From Oscillospiraceae bacterium (lineage in GTDB: Bacteria; Bacillota; Clostridia; Oscillospirales; Oscillospiraceae), in the NCBI GenBank assembly GCA_021769865.1, contig JAETSB010000007.1, positions 1-64,000 of the forward strand: a DNA stretch of 64,000 nucleotides. The letters run 5' to 3'. This document shows, piece after piece, positions 56,638 to 64,000 of the stretch; positions within the stretch are counted from its first letter, which is position 1; each line of letters opens with the position of its first letter. Made by a program: the position numbers and the translations under genes. A model generated the notes under the pieces. The model searched no databases, had not been told where the DNA came from, and saw only the letters and a list, made by a program, of their open reading frames with translations.

Positions 56638-57945
56638 TTATTCCAGCACCGTCTCCCGCAGGCTGTCTATGATCTTTAAAGACCTCTGGCTGAGCTCCGC
56701 GTTCTTGTTCCGCTTCCCCCGGACCCGATGCGTAAGGGGCGGCATGATGCCGAAGTTGATGTTCATGGGCTGGAAGACCGTGACGGACGGATTGGAGATG
56801 TACAGTCCCAGCGCGCCAATCGCGGTCTCCTGGGGGAAGTCCACGGGGGACAGTCCCCGGAGGCGGCGGGCCGTCTCCACGCCCACCAGGAAGCCGCTGG
56901 CGGCGGACTCCACGTAGCCCTCCACGCCGGTCATCTGCCCGGCGAAGGAGATGCGGGGCTCCGCCTTGAGGCGGTAATAGCGGTCCAGCAGCCGGGGGGA
57001 GTTCAAAAACGTGTTTCGGTGCATGACCCCGTAGCGGAGGAACTCCGCGTCGTGGAGGGCGGGGATCATGGAGAACACCCGCCGCTGCTCCGGGAAACGG
57101 AGGTGGGTTTGGAAGCCCACCAGGTTATAGACGCTGCCCTCCTGGTTGTCCCGCCGCAGCTGGACCACGGCGTAGGGCTCCTTCCCCGTCCGGGGGTCCG
57201 TCAGGCCCCGGGGTTTCAGCGGGCCGTAGCAGAGGGTCTCCCGGCCCCGCCGGGCCATGACCTCCACGGGCATACAGCCCTCGAAGACCTTCTTGTCCTC
57301 GAAGCCGTGGACCTCCGCCTCCTGGGCGGTGGTCAGGGCTTGCCAGAAGGCGCCGTACTCCTCCTCGGTCATGGGGCAGTTCACGTAGTCGGCGGTGCCC
57401 CGGTCGTAGCGGGAGCCCATCCAGGCCCTCTCCATGTCGATGCTCTCGGCGGAGACCAGCGGGGCCGCCGCGTCGTAGAAGTGGAGGGCGGTGTCCTCGC
57501 CCAGCATGGCTTGGAGGCGCTCCGCCAGGGCGTCGGAGGTCAGGGGGCCGGAAGCTACCACCACTTCGCCAACCGGGAGGTCGGTGACCTCGCCGGGGAC
57601 CACGGTGACGTTGGGGTGGCTTTGCACCCGTTCCGTCACCAGGCGGGCAAAGCCGTGGCGGTCTACCGCCAGGGCCCCTCCGGCCTCCACGCGGGTTAAG
57701 TCGGCGCAGGAGAGGATCAGGGAGTCCAGGCGGCGGAGCTCCTCCTTTAAAAGGCCCACGGCATTTTCCAGCTGGTCGCTCCGCAGGGAGTTGGAGCAGC
57801 AGAGCTCCGCGAAGTATTCCGTCTCATGGGCGGGGGTCTTTTTTTCTGGCTTCATCTCCCGAAGAGTCACGCTTATGCCTCGTTTGGCAAGCTGCCAGGC
57901 GCATTCGCTGCCGGCTAGGCCGGCGCCGATCACGGTTACGTTCAT
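56638..57945 (-). CDS. trmFO: tRNA m5U54 methyltransferase TrmFO
   Basis: Folate- and FAD-dependent enzyme (435 residues) that methylates uridine 54 in the T loop of tRNA. FAD-binding N-terminus VTVIGAGLAGSECAWQLAKRG, CCSNSLRSD with the conserved Cys, and FAGQMTGVEGYVESAASG near the C-terminus are signatures. ATG 57945 has AGGAGGTG upstream; the GTG 9 bases earlier overlaps that site. In many Firmicutes it lies near topA and dprA, as here. Confidence 0.96.
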   Translation of the reverse strand: MNVTVIGAGLAGSECAWQLAKRGISVTLREMKPEKKTPAHETEYFAELCCSNSLRSDQLENAVGLLKEELRRLDSLILSCADLTRVEAGGALAVDRHGFARLVTERVQSHPNVTVVPGEVTDLPVGEVVVASGPLTSDALAERLQAMLGEDTALHFYDAAAPLVSAESIDMERAWMGSRYDRGTADYVNCPMTEEEYGAFWQALTTAQEAEVHGFEDKKVFEGCMPVEVMARRGRETLCYGPLKPRGLTDPRTGKEPYAVVQLRRDNQEGSVYNLVGFQTHLRFPEQRRVFSMIPALHDAEFLRYGVMHRNTFLNSPRLLDRYYRLKAEPRISFAGQMTGVEGYVESAASGFLVGVETARRLRGLSPVDFPQETAIGALGLYISNPSVTVFQPMNINFGIMPPLTHRVRGKRNKNAELSQRSLKIIDSLRETVLE

Positions 57946-58008
57946 CAGATTCACCTCCTGGGTGGGGAGTCAACAGCCATGAAGATGGCTGGTCCTTTGC
58001 ACCCCCCA

Positions 58009-58042
58009 TTTTCTCTTTTCCTTCCAGAAGGAAAAGAGAAAA
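58009..58042. terminator. AT-rich perfect hairpin
   Basis: Fifteen-base arms TTTTCTCTTTTCCTT / AAGGAAAAGAGAAAA around CCAG, downstream of the small repressor gene. Probably a terminator for that gene. Confidence 0.55.
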
Positions 58043-58104
58043 CGGGCCGTGCACGGTCCAAAAGAGAAAAGGAAGTATGGGCCCTTCGGGCCAGCTTTTT
58101 TCCT

Positions 58105-58314
58105 CTATCTCTCCTCAGAGCGCCCCAACAGATAGTCCGTGGACACTCCAAACAAATCTGCCATTTTCATCAGACCGGGAACATCAGGGTAATGCTTTGC
58201 TCCCTCGTAATACTGGTATGCCCGGAGACCGATTTCTAAATATTCGGCCATTTCTTTTTGCGTTTTCTTATGCTCTTGGCGCAACGACTTTACCCGCTGT
58301 GCAAAAATTTTCAT
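58105..58314 (-). CDS. Small XRE-family repressor
   Basis: A 69-residue single helix-turn-helix protein (KTQKEMAEYLEIGLRAYQYY, ~18-37, then DVPGLMKMADLFGVSTDYLLGRSEE), typical of short Xre regulators that act on an adjacent gene. The start ATG 58314 is divergent from 58404. A 31-base operator-like inverted repeat covers the neighbour's -10 box, so repression of both genes is likely. Confidence 0.85.
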   Translation of the reverse strand: MKIFAQRVKSLRQEHKKTQKEMAEYLEIGLRAYQYYEGAKHYPDVPGLMKMADLFGVSTDYLLGRSEER

Positions 58315-58324
58315 GGCAAACCTC

Positions 58325-58367
58325 TTGACTTGCTGTCAAAGTTCGTATATAATAAATACGAACTTTG
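58325..58367 (+). promoter_or_regulatory. Promoter with 31-base operator
   Basis: TTGACT (58325-58330), 17-base spacer, TATAAT (58348-58353). Across the -10 lies a perfect inverted repeat, arms CAAAGTTCGTAT (58337-58348) and ATACGAACTTTG (58356-58367) with seven bases between. A bound dimer would block polymerase. Confidence 0.85.
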
Positions 58368-58403
58368 AGGGCAACTTTTTCAAAAAGTATAGGAGGCAAC
58401 CCT

Positions 58404-58652
58404 ATGTCACCCTTAATGCAAACCATCTGCGACGAGCTCCGCGCGTACGGCCTGGAGCGCTACATAGACGGCTTTGAGCGGGATACTTATGCCACGGAGC
58501 TTGCCCGGCTCTATGGCGCGCTTTCCGCCGCCTTGCCGGAGTCCTGCCATCCGCTCTTTCAAGAGTACATCCTGACGCTGAACGCCCGCGCCCGCATGGA
58601 GACGGAAGCCATGTTTCAGGCCGCCTTTGCCGCCTCAAAAGAGCTTTCTTAG
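58404..58652 (+). CDS. Hypothetical small protein under XRE control
   Basis: An 82-residue, mostly helical protein (MQTICDELRAYGLERYIDGFERDTYATELARLYGALSAAL). ATG 58404 has AGGAGG 7-8 bases upstream. The pattern, ending LNARARMETEAMFQAAFAASKEL, recalls small clostridial helical proteins found next to Xre regulators, but I cannot name a family with confidence. The stop codon overlaps that of topA by 4 bases. A toxin-antitoxin relation with the repressor is possible but unsupported. Confidence 0.7.
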   Translation: MSPLMQTICDELRAYGLERYIDGFERDTYATELARLYGALSAALPESCHPLFQEYILTLNARARMETEAMFQAAFAASKELS

Positions 58653-61015
58653 CCCTCCGGCGTCTCCGCCTCCCCGGCGGGTTTCTTGGCGGCAGGTTTT
58701 TTCGCGGTGGTCTTTTTTGCGGCTGTGGTCTTCTTGGCGGAGGCCGCCTTCGTGGTTTTCGCCGCCGTCTTCTTGGCGGAGGCCGCTTTTGTGGTCTTGG
58801 CTGTGGTTTTTTTCGCGGCGGTCTTTTCCTCCGCGGGCTGCTCTTCTGTTGCGACGGGCTCCGCGTCCCCCCCCTTCTTGGCGGCGAAGCGGGGATAGCC
58901 CCGCTTGTCCTCCGGCAGGAAGTTGGAGCACTCCGGGTTGATGCAGAAGGGCTTCTTGGCCCCCCGGCCCGCCTTCTTGAACATGGTGTGACCGCACACC
59001 GGGCAGTCGTCCTGCACCGGCACGTCCCAGGTCATGAAGTCGCACTTCTCCGCCTCCACCTTGCTGGTGGAGTGCTCGCAGCAGTAATAGGTATACTGCT
59101 TGCCGTTTTTCTTGCTCTTGCCCGTGCGCTTCATCAGCCGCCCGCCGCACTTGGGGCAGCGGCCCGGCATCTCCACCACCAGCGGCATGGTGAAATTGCA
59201 CTCCGGGAAGCCCGGGCAGGCCAGGAAGCGGCCGAAGCGGCCGGACTTCACCACCAGGTTCCGCCCGCACTCGGGGCAGACCTCCGTGGAGACCTCGTCG
59301 GGCACCTTGATGCGCACGCCCTCCAGGTCCTGCTCCGCCTGTTTGAGGCTTTTGTCGAAGTCCCCGTAGAAGTCCCGCAAAACCCCCTTCCAGGGGATAC
59401 TGCCCCCCTCCACGGAGTCCAGCTTTTCCTCCATGTGGGCGGTGAATTTCAGGTCGGCGATGTCGGTGAATTTGTCCTTCATCAGCTCTGTCACCACCCG
59501 GCCCAGGTTGGTGATTTTTAAATACTTGCCCTCTTTTTCCACATAGTCCCGGTCCAGAATGGTGGACACGGTGGGAGCGTATGTGGAGGGCCGCCCGATG
59601 CCCTGCTCCTCCATAGCCCGGATGAGGGACGCGTCTGTGTACCGGGCGGGGGGCTGGGTGAAGTGCTGGCTGGGGGCGAAGCCCTTCAGCTCCAGGCCGT
59701 CCCCCTCCCGGAGCTCCGGCAGGGGAGAGTTCTTTTCTTCCTTCTCCTCGTCCCTGCCCTCTTCGTAGACGGCGGTATAACCGGCGAATTTCAGGCTGGA
59801 GGAGCTGGCCCGGAAGTCGTGCCCCCCCGCCCCGATCTCCACGGCCACACTGTCATAGACGGCGTTGGACATCTGGCAGGCCACAAAGCGGCTCCAGATC
59901 AGGCGGTAGAGGCGGTACTGCTCCCCGGTCAGGTCCGCTTTCAGGTCCTCCGGGGTCCAGCGGACGTTGCTGGGGCGGATGGCCTCGTGGGCGTCCTGGG
60001 CGCCCGCCTTGGCCTTGTAGCGGTTGGTTTTGGCGTAGGCGTCCCCGTAGCGGCCCAGGATGAACTCCTTGGCCTCCGACAGGGCCTCCTCGCTGAGGCG
60101 CAGGGAGTCGGTACGCATATAGGTGATGAGGCCCACGGTGCCCTCACCGGCGATGTCCACGCCCTCGTAGAGCTGCTGGGCGATGGCCATGGTGCGCCGG
60201 GGGGTCATGCTGAGCTTCCGGGAGGCCTCCTGCTGCATGGTGGAGGTGGTGAAGGGGGGCGAGGGGCTCCTTTGCTTGTCGGTGCGCTTCACGCTCTTCA
60301 CCGAGAAGGCGGCGTTTTCCGTCTCCCGGACCACCTGGTCCACCTCGGCCTGGCTCCTGAGGTCCGCCTTCTTTCCGTCCTTCCCGTGGTAGCGGGCGGC
60401 GAAGGGCTTGTGACCGGCCAGGAGGTTGGCGTCCAGGGTCCAGTACTCCTCCGGCTGGAAGGCCTCGATCTCCCGCTCCCGGTCGTCCACCATCCGGGTG
60501 GCCACGGACTGGACCCGCCCGGCGGAGAGGCCCCGGCGGACCTTTTTCCACAGCAGGGGGCTCAGCTCATAGCCCACCAGCCGGTCCAGGATGCGCCGGG
60601 CCTGCTGGGCGTCCACCAGGTTCTGGTCGATGGCCCGGGGGGACCGGATGCTCTCCTGGACCACTTTCTTCGTGATCTCGTTGAAGGTCACCCGCTTTGT
60701 CTTCTCGTCCGGCAGGTCCAAAAGGTGCTTGAGGTGCCAGGAGATGGCCTCCCCCTCCCGGTCCGGGTCGGTGGCGAGAAAGACGGTGTCCGCCGCCTTG
60801 GCGGATTTTTTCAGGTCCTTGATGATATCTTCTTTACCCTTGATGGGCTGATAGACCGGCTCAAAATCCTGCTCCGGGTCCACGCCCAGCTTGCTCTTGG
60901 GCAGGTCCCGCAAATGGCCCATGCAGGCCTTGACGGTGTACTCCTTCCCCAGATACTTTCCGATGGTCTTGGCCTTCGCCGGGGATTCCACGATGACCAA
61001 ATACTGCTTTGCCAT
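58649..61015 (-). CDS. topA: DNA topoisomerase I
   Basis: Type IA topoisomerase (788 residues) that relaxes negative supercoils. It has an N-terminal toprim domain (VIVESPAKAKTIGKYLG, 8-24; ATDPDREGEA, 81-90) and the nucleophile Tyr299 (ITYMRTDS). Three C-terminal four-cysteine zinc ribbons start near CPECGRNL, CPKCGGRL and CPVCGHTM. After the last ribbon is a ~85-residue tail of Lys/Ala/Thr repeats (AAKKTTAKTTKAASAKK) resembling histone H1-type tails, which probably strengthens DNA binding. The start ATG 61015 has GGAGGTAA upstream. Confidence 0.96.
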   Translation of the reverse strand: MAKQYLVIVESPAKAKTIGKYLGKEYTVKACMGHLRDLPKSKLGVDPEQDFEPVYQPIKGKEDIIKDLKKSAKAADTVFLATDPDREGEAISWHLKHLLDLPDEKTKRVTFNEITKKVVQESIRSPRAIDQNLVDAQQARRILDRLVGYELSPLLWKKVRRGLSAGRVQSVATRMVDDREREIEAFQPEEYWTLDANLLAGHKPFAARYHGKDGKKADLRSQAEVDQVVRETENAAFSVKSVKRTDKQRSPSPPFTTSTMQQEASRKLSMTPRRTMAIAQQLYEGVDIAGEGTVGLITYMRTDSLRLSEEALSEAKEFILGRYGDAYAKTNRYKAKAGAQDAHEAIRPSNVRWTPEDLKADLTGEQYRLYRLIWSRFVACQMSNAVYDSVAVEIGAGGHDFRASSSSLKFAGYTAVYEEGRDEEKEEKNSPLPELREGDGLELKGFAPSQHFTQPPARYTDASLIRAMEEQGIGRPSTYAPTVSTILDRDYVEKEGKYLKITNLGRVVTELMKDKFTDIADLKFTAHMEEKLDSVEGGSIPWKGVLRDFYGDFDKSLKQAEQDLEGVRIKVPDEVSTEVCPECGRNLVVKSGRFGRFLACPGFPECNFTMPLVVEMPGRCPKCGGRLMKRTGKSKKNGKQYTYYCCEHSTSKVEAEKCDFMTWDVPVQDDCPVCGHTMFKKAGRGAKKPFCINPECSNFLPEDKRGYPRFAAKKGGDAEPVATEEQPAEEKTAAKKTTAKTTKAASAKKTAAKTTKAASAKKTTAAKKTTAKKPAAKKPAGEAETPEG

Positions 61016-61065
61016 AGTTACCTCCGTTATTTCCCGCCTTTGCGGGAGGGGAAATGATATGCGCG

Positions 61066-62271
61066 TTATTCCGCCAGCGTCACAAGCCGGGTGTACCGCT
61101 TGCCGTCGTGCTGATGTACCATGCCGTCAATTTCCAGCATGGTCAGGGCCGACGAGACCCGCCGGGCGGGAATGCCGGTGGTTTCGATCAGGTCGTCCAC
61201 CTGAATAGGGTCCTCCGGCTCCAGAGCCCGCAGAAGGGCCATCTGGTCGTCCGTCAGGCCCTCCTGGCTCACGGTCCGAAGGGAGGGCGCCGTCTCCGGC
61301 TCCGGGGCGGCCTCCGGCTTTTGCCGGGGCTCCGGCGCGGCCCGCCGCCGGGTGGGCAGGGGCGTCCACGCCGGGATGTTTTTCGCCGGGCGCAGCTTTT
61401 CCGGGAAACGCTCCTGGAAGTCCCGCAGGATGTCCCAGCCCTCCGCCGCCAGGCCCGCGCCGTCCCGAATCAGGCGGTTGCAGCCCACGCTGACGGGTGC
61501 GCCGATGGGCCCGGGCACGGCGTACACCTCCCGGCCCTGCTCCAGGGCCAGGCGGGCGGTGATCAGCGCGCCGCTGTGCTCCGGGGCCTCCACCACCAGG
61601 GCCGCCACGCTGAGGCCGGACATGATCCGGTTCCGGACGGGGAAGTGATGCTTCTCCGGCTCCGAGCCCGGCGGGTACTCCGACAGCAGGACCCCGGCGG
61701 CGGCCACGTCGGCGTACAGGTCCCCGTTCTCCGGGGGATAGATGACGTCCAGGCCGCTGCCCGTCACGCCCACGACGGTTCCTCCCGCCCGAAGGGCGCC
61801 CCGGGCCGCGGCGGAATCCACGCCCCGGGCCAGGCCCGTCACCACCACCGCGCCGGAGGCTGCCAGCTCCTGGCCCAGCCGCTCCGCGCAGGCGATACCG
61901 TAAGGCGTGCACTTCCGGGTGCCCACCACGGCGATGGCCGCCTCCTCGTCGATCACGGGCATGCGGCCCTTGACATAGAGCACCAGAGGCGGGTCGAAAA
62001 TGTTCCGCAGACGCTGGGGATACTCCGCGTCCTGAATGGTCAGGATCCGCTGTCCCAGCCTCTGGCAGTCCGCCAGAATACGGTCCGCGGCGGAGAGGTC
62101 CCGGTTCAGGGCCAGCTCCGCCCTGGCCGGGGTCACGCCCTCCGCCAGAAGCAATTCCTCCCGGTCGGCGAAGAACAGATCCTCCGGCGAACCGAAGTGC
62201 CGCAGAAGCGCCAGCCGCTCGGGGCCTTTCAGCCCCGGAAGCTCCGCCAGCCACACCCAGTATTTCAGCAT
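61066..62271 (-). CDS. dprA: DNA processing protein DprA
   Basis: A 401-residue protein that loads RecA on incoming single-stranded DNA during transformation. It has the Rossmann-like core (VVGTRKCTPYG, TGLARGVDSAAARGAL, GVTGSGLDVIYPPEN), a SAM-like N-terminal region and a C-terminal winged helix (~340-400). The linker before the C-terminal domain is Pro/Ala-rich. It is upstream of topA in the usual dprA-topA-trmFO order. Confidence 0.95.
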   Translation of the reverse strand: MLKYWVWLAELPGLKGPERLALLRHFGSPEDLFFADREELLLAEGVTPARAELALNRDLSAADRILADCQRLGQRILTIQDAEYPQRLRNIFDPPLVLYVKGRMPVIDEEAAIAVVGTRKCTPYGIACAERLGQELAASGAVVVTGLARGVDSAAARGALRAGGTVVGVTGSGLDVIYPPENGDLYADVAAAGVLLSEYPPGSEPEKHHFPVRNRIMSGLSVAALVVEAPEHSGALITARLALEQGREVYAVPGPIGAPVSVGCNRLIRDGAGLAAEGWDILRDFQERFPEKLRPAKNIPAWTPLPTRRRAAPEPRQKPEAAPEPETAPSLRTVSQEGLTDDQMALLRALEPEDPIQVDDLIETTGIPARRVSSALTMLEIDGMVHQHDGKRYTRLVTLAE

Positions 62272-62341
62272 GTCCCGCCCCTCCTCATATCCAAGGTTTT
62301 CTATACTATATTAAATAGAATCAAAATGCAAGCGTCATTTT

Positions 62342-63112
62342 TTAAAATTCTCCCCGGGCCGCCTCCCACAGCAGCACGGCGGCCGCCGAAGCGGCGTTCA
62401 GGGACTCGCACCGGGGGTCCATGGGAATGCGGACCGTCCGGTCACAGGCCGTCAGTACCTCCGCCGAGAGGCCCCGGCCCTCGCTGCCCACCGCCATAGC
62501 GCAGCGGCGGAGGTCTACCTCCCGCACGTCCGCGGTGTCGTCCCGCAGGGCCGCACCGTAGAGGGGCAGGCCCGCCTCCCTCAAAAAGGCTGTCAGCTCC
62601 GGCAGGGTACAGCGGTAAATGGCGGAGCGGAAATGAACTCCCATCCCCGCCCGGAGGGTTTTCGGATTGTAGAGGTCGGCACAGCCGGGGAGCAGGACCA
62701 CCGTGGTTCCGAAGGCGTCCGCCGTCCGGAGGATGGTCCCCACATTGCCCGGGTCCTGGACGCCGTCCAGCACCAGGAACCGGCCATCCGGCTCCAGCCG
62801 CTCCGGCCGGCGGCAATCCGGGAGGCGGCAGGAGAACACCGCCCCCTGGGGGGTCTCCATGGGGCTGACGGAGCGCATGACGCTCTCGCTGACCTTCGCC
62901 AGCCGGGGAACGCGCCCCTCCAGCTCTGGGGGCAGCTCCACACCCTCGGTATACAGCAGCGCCTGGACCGGCGCGCCCCACAGCGCCGCCTCCCGGAGGA
63001 GCTTCGGGCTGTCGCACAAAAATTCTCCCGTTTCCTCGCGATAGGAACGGGAGGAAGTCAGCTTCCGCAGATGGACGCAGAGGGAATTCGTCTTACTGGT
63101 AATCATTTCCAT
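62342..63112 (-). CDS. SpoU-family rRNA 2'-O-methyltransferase
   Basis: A 256-residue RNA methyltransferase of the SPOUT class. The N-terminal part resembles the SpoU substrate-binding domain (SRSYREETGEFLCDSPKLLREA). The C-terminal part forms the trefoil knot that binds S-adenosylmethionine (DGVQDPGNVGTILRTADAFG; MAVGSEGRGLS; IPMDPRCESLNAASAAAVLL). All three motifs are intact. 23S rRNA is the probable target, but a tRNA target cannot be excluded. Confidence 0.9.
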   Translation of the reverse strand: MEMITSKTNSLCVHLRKLTSSRSYREETGEFLCDSPKLLREAALWGAPVQALLYTEGVELPPELEGRVPRLAKVSESVMRSVSPMETPQGAVFSCRLPDCRRPERLEPDGRFLVLDGVQDPGNVGTILRTADAFGTTVVLLPGCADLYNPKTLRAGMGVHFRSAIYRCTLPELTAFLREAGLPLYGAALRDDTADVREVDLRRCAMAVGSEGRGLSAEVLTACDRTVRIPMDPRCESLNAASAAAVLLWEAARGEF

Positions 63113-63250
63113 AACAGTCCGCCTCTCCCTCTGCGATTGTCGGCATACTGACGGAAATAGCCGTCCGCCGCCGCGGCAAAATGTTGATTCTTCCTTATCA
63201 TAAAGGTATCCGCCCGGCTTGTCAAGCGGCCGGGCGGTCTTTTTAGCTGT

Positions 63251-64000
63251 TTAACGCGTTTTAGACCAGGCAGACCGGACCTCGCCGCAGAGATACAGGG
63301 ACCCCAGAGCGCAGGTCACGCCGTCCTTTCCCGCCGCCGCCAGGGCGGCCTCCAGCCCCGTTTCCACAGAGGCGCAGGGCCGGGCTTCCACCCCCCGCTC
63401 CGTCAAAAGGGCGCACAGCGCCGCCGGGTCCATGGCCCGGGGGCTGTCGGGCCGGAGGACAAACACCCGCTCCGCCAGAGGGGCCAGCAGGTCCAGCATC
63501 TCCCCGGCGTCCTTGTCCGCCAGAATGCCCAGGAGGAAGGTCAACTTTCTCCCGGGGAACAAGGTCTGCAAACTCTCCGCCGCGGCCCGCATTCCGTGGG
63601 CGTTGTGGGCGCCGTCCAGGAGAAAGACGGGGTCTCTCCCCAGGACCTCAAACCGCCCCGGCCAGCGGACCTCCGCCAGGCCCCGGCGAAGGGCCTCGTC
63701 CGGGATACACCAGCCTTTTTTCCGCAGGGCCTCCAGGGCCGTCAGGGCCAGGGCGGCGTTCTCCGCCTGATAGGCCCCCGCCAAGGGAATCGCCAGTCCC
63801 TCCCAAGGGGCGAAGTCGAAGGCCGCGCCCTCCAGGCTCAGCAGCCGGACCGTCAGGCGGCTGAGGTCCAGCTCGGTCAGGGACGCCCCCCGCTCCCGGC
63901 AGGTCCGGCGGAACACCTCGTCCGCCTCGGGACAGCCTCCCCGGCTCACCACGCTGCCGCCGGGCTTGATGATCCCCGCCTTGGCGGCGGCAATGTCCCG
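63251..64000 (-). CDS. folC: Folylpolyglutamate/dihydrofolate synthase, 3' part
   Basis: C-terminal ~249 residues of FolC, running off the right edge; the frame is open to base 64000 (RDIAAAKAGIIKPGG). FolC adds glutamate to folate (and to dihydropteroate in the dual-function form). Visible motifs are PLAGAYQAENAALALTALEAL, RWPGRFEVL and DGAHNAHGMRAAAESL, of the Mur-ligase-type C-terminal domain. The N-terminal ATP-binding P-loop lies outside the window. The internal GTG at 63952 is not the start. Confidence 0.92.
   Translation of the reverse strand, partial: RDIAAAKAGIIKPGGSVVSRGGCPEADEVFRRTCRERGASLTELDLSRLTVRLLSLEGAAFDFAPWEGLAIPLAGAYQAENAALALTALEALRKKGWCIPDEALRRGLAEVRWPGRFEVLGRDPVFLLDGAHNAHGMRAAAESLQTLFPGRKLTFLLGILADKDAGEMLDLLAPLAERVFVLRPDSPRAMDPAALCALLTERGVEARPCASVETGLEAALAAAGKDGVTCALGSLYLCGEVRSAWSKTR

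Noticed and set aside
59663-61057. 464-codon open frame antisense to topA
   Set aside because: topA motifs are unambiguous; no ribosome-binding site for the opposite frame.

Overview
The window looks like chromosome from a GC-rich, endospore-forming, gut-type clostridium, most like the Oscillospiraceae (Flavonifractor/Intestinimonas/Lawsonibacter-like). Support comes from a germination protease gene (gpr), a CIRCE-controlled groES-groEL operon, strong GGAGG ribosome-binding sites, consensus -35/-10 promoters with 17-base spacers, and neurotransmitter-symporter-type transporters beside a tryptophanase-family lyase. The genus is inferred from gene content, not from a marker gene. No rRNA, tRNA or CRISPR array was seen.

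Layout. 1-1081: scar of a conjugative/mobilisable element (putative oriT, truncated MobV-type relaxase joined to a broken tyrosine integrase). 1066-7637: housekeeping genes running rightward (nicotinate phosphoribosyltransferase, cardiolipin synthase, PP-loop tRNA thiolase, a 20-repeat Sel1 protein). 7674-10241: decayed inositol-type cluster (LacI regulator, internally deleted isomerase, inositol dehydrogenase). 10275-12335: groEL, groES, CIRCE and promoter. 12360-20285: a 7.9-kb genomic island bounded by a 13-base direct repeat. It carries a tyrosine integrase beside the right end, a divergent Cro/CI-type switch with repeated operators, an excisionase-like operon, a zeta-toxin-like kinase, a serine recombinase enclosed by ~260-base inverted repeats, an array of palindromes, and a 10-base-period iteron array. 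20296-26279: DNA maintenance and housekeeping genes on the minus strand (RNase M5-like, holA, comEC, putative glycoside hydrolase, rpiB). 26392-34884: intact inositol-type catabolic and uptake cluster (LacI, iolE, ABC ATPase/permease/lipoprotein, isomerase, dehydrogenase).

35078-37775: phosphodiester glycosidase, radical SAM protein and HxlR regulator. 37808-42210: symporter, tryptophanase-family lyase with a long 5' leader, and a divergent YheO-type regulator. 42229-47344: BMP-type nucleoside ABC importer operon (lipoprotein, double ATPase, two permeases). 47459-54498: HAD phosphatase, a lysyltransferase/GNAT fusion, a second symporter, an acetyltransferase, a Nudix hydrolase, a SLOG protein and gpr. 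54506-57945: rnc-acpP-plsX and trmFO. 58105-58652: small divergent repressor/target pair with a 31-base operator. 58649-64000: topA, dprA, SpoU methyltransferase and the 3' part of folC.

The most unusual parts are inside the island at 12360-20285. These are the inverted-repeat-bounded recombinase unit, three copies of a TGTGTCCAA/TTGGACACA palindrome at the starts of minus-strand transcription units, five AAATCCG palindromes, and the phased CGCAT array. The two inositol clusters share gene order, and the first has lost the middle of its isomerase gene and the transport genes.
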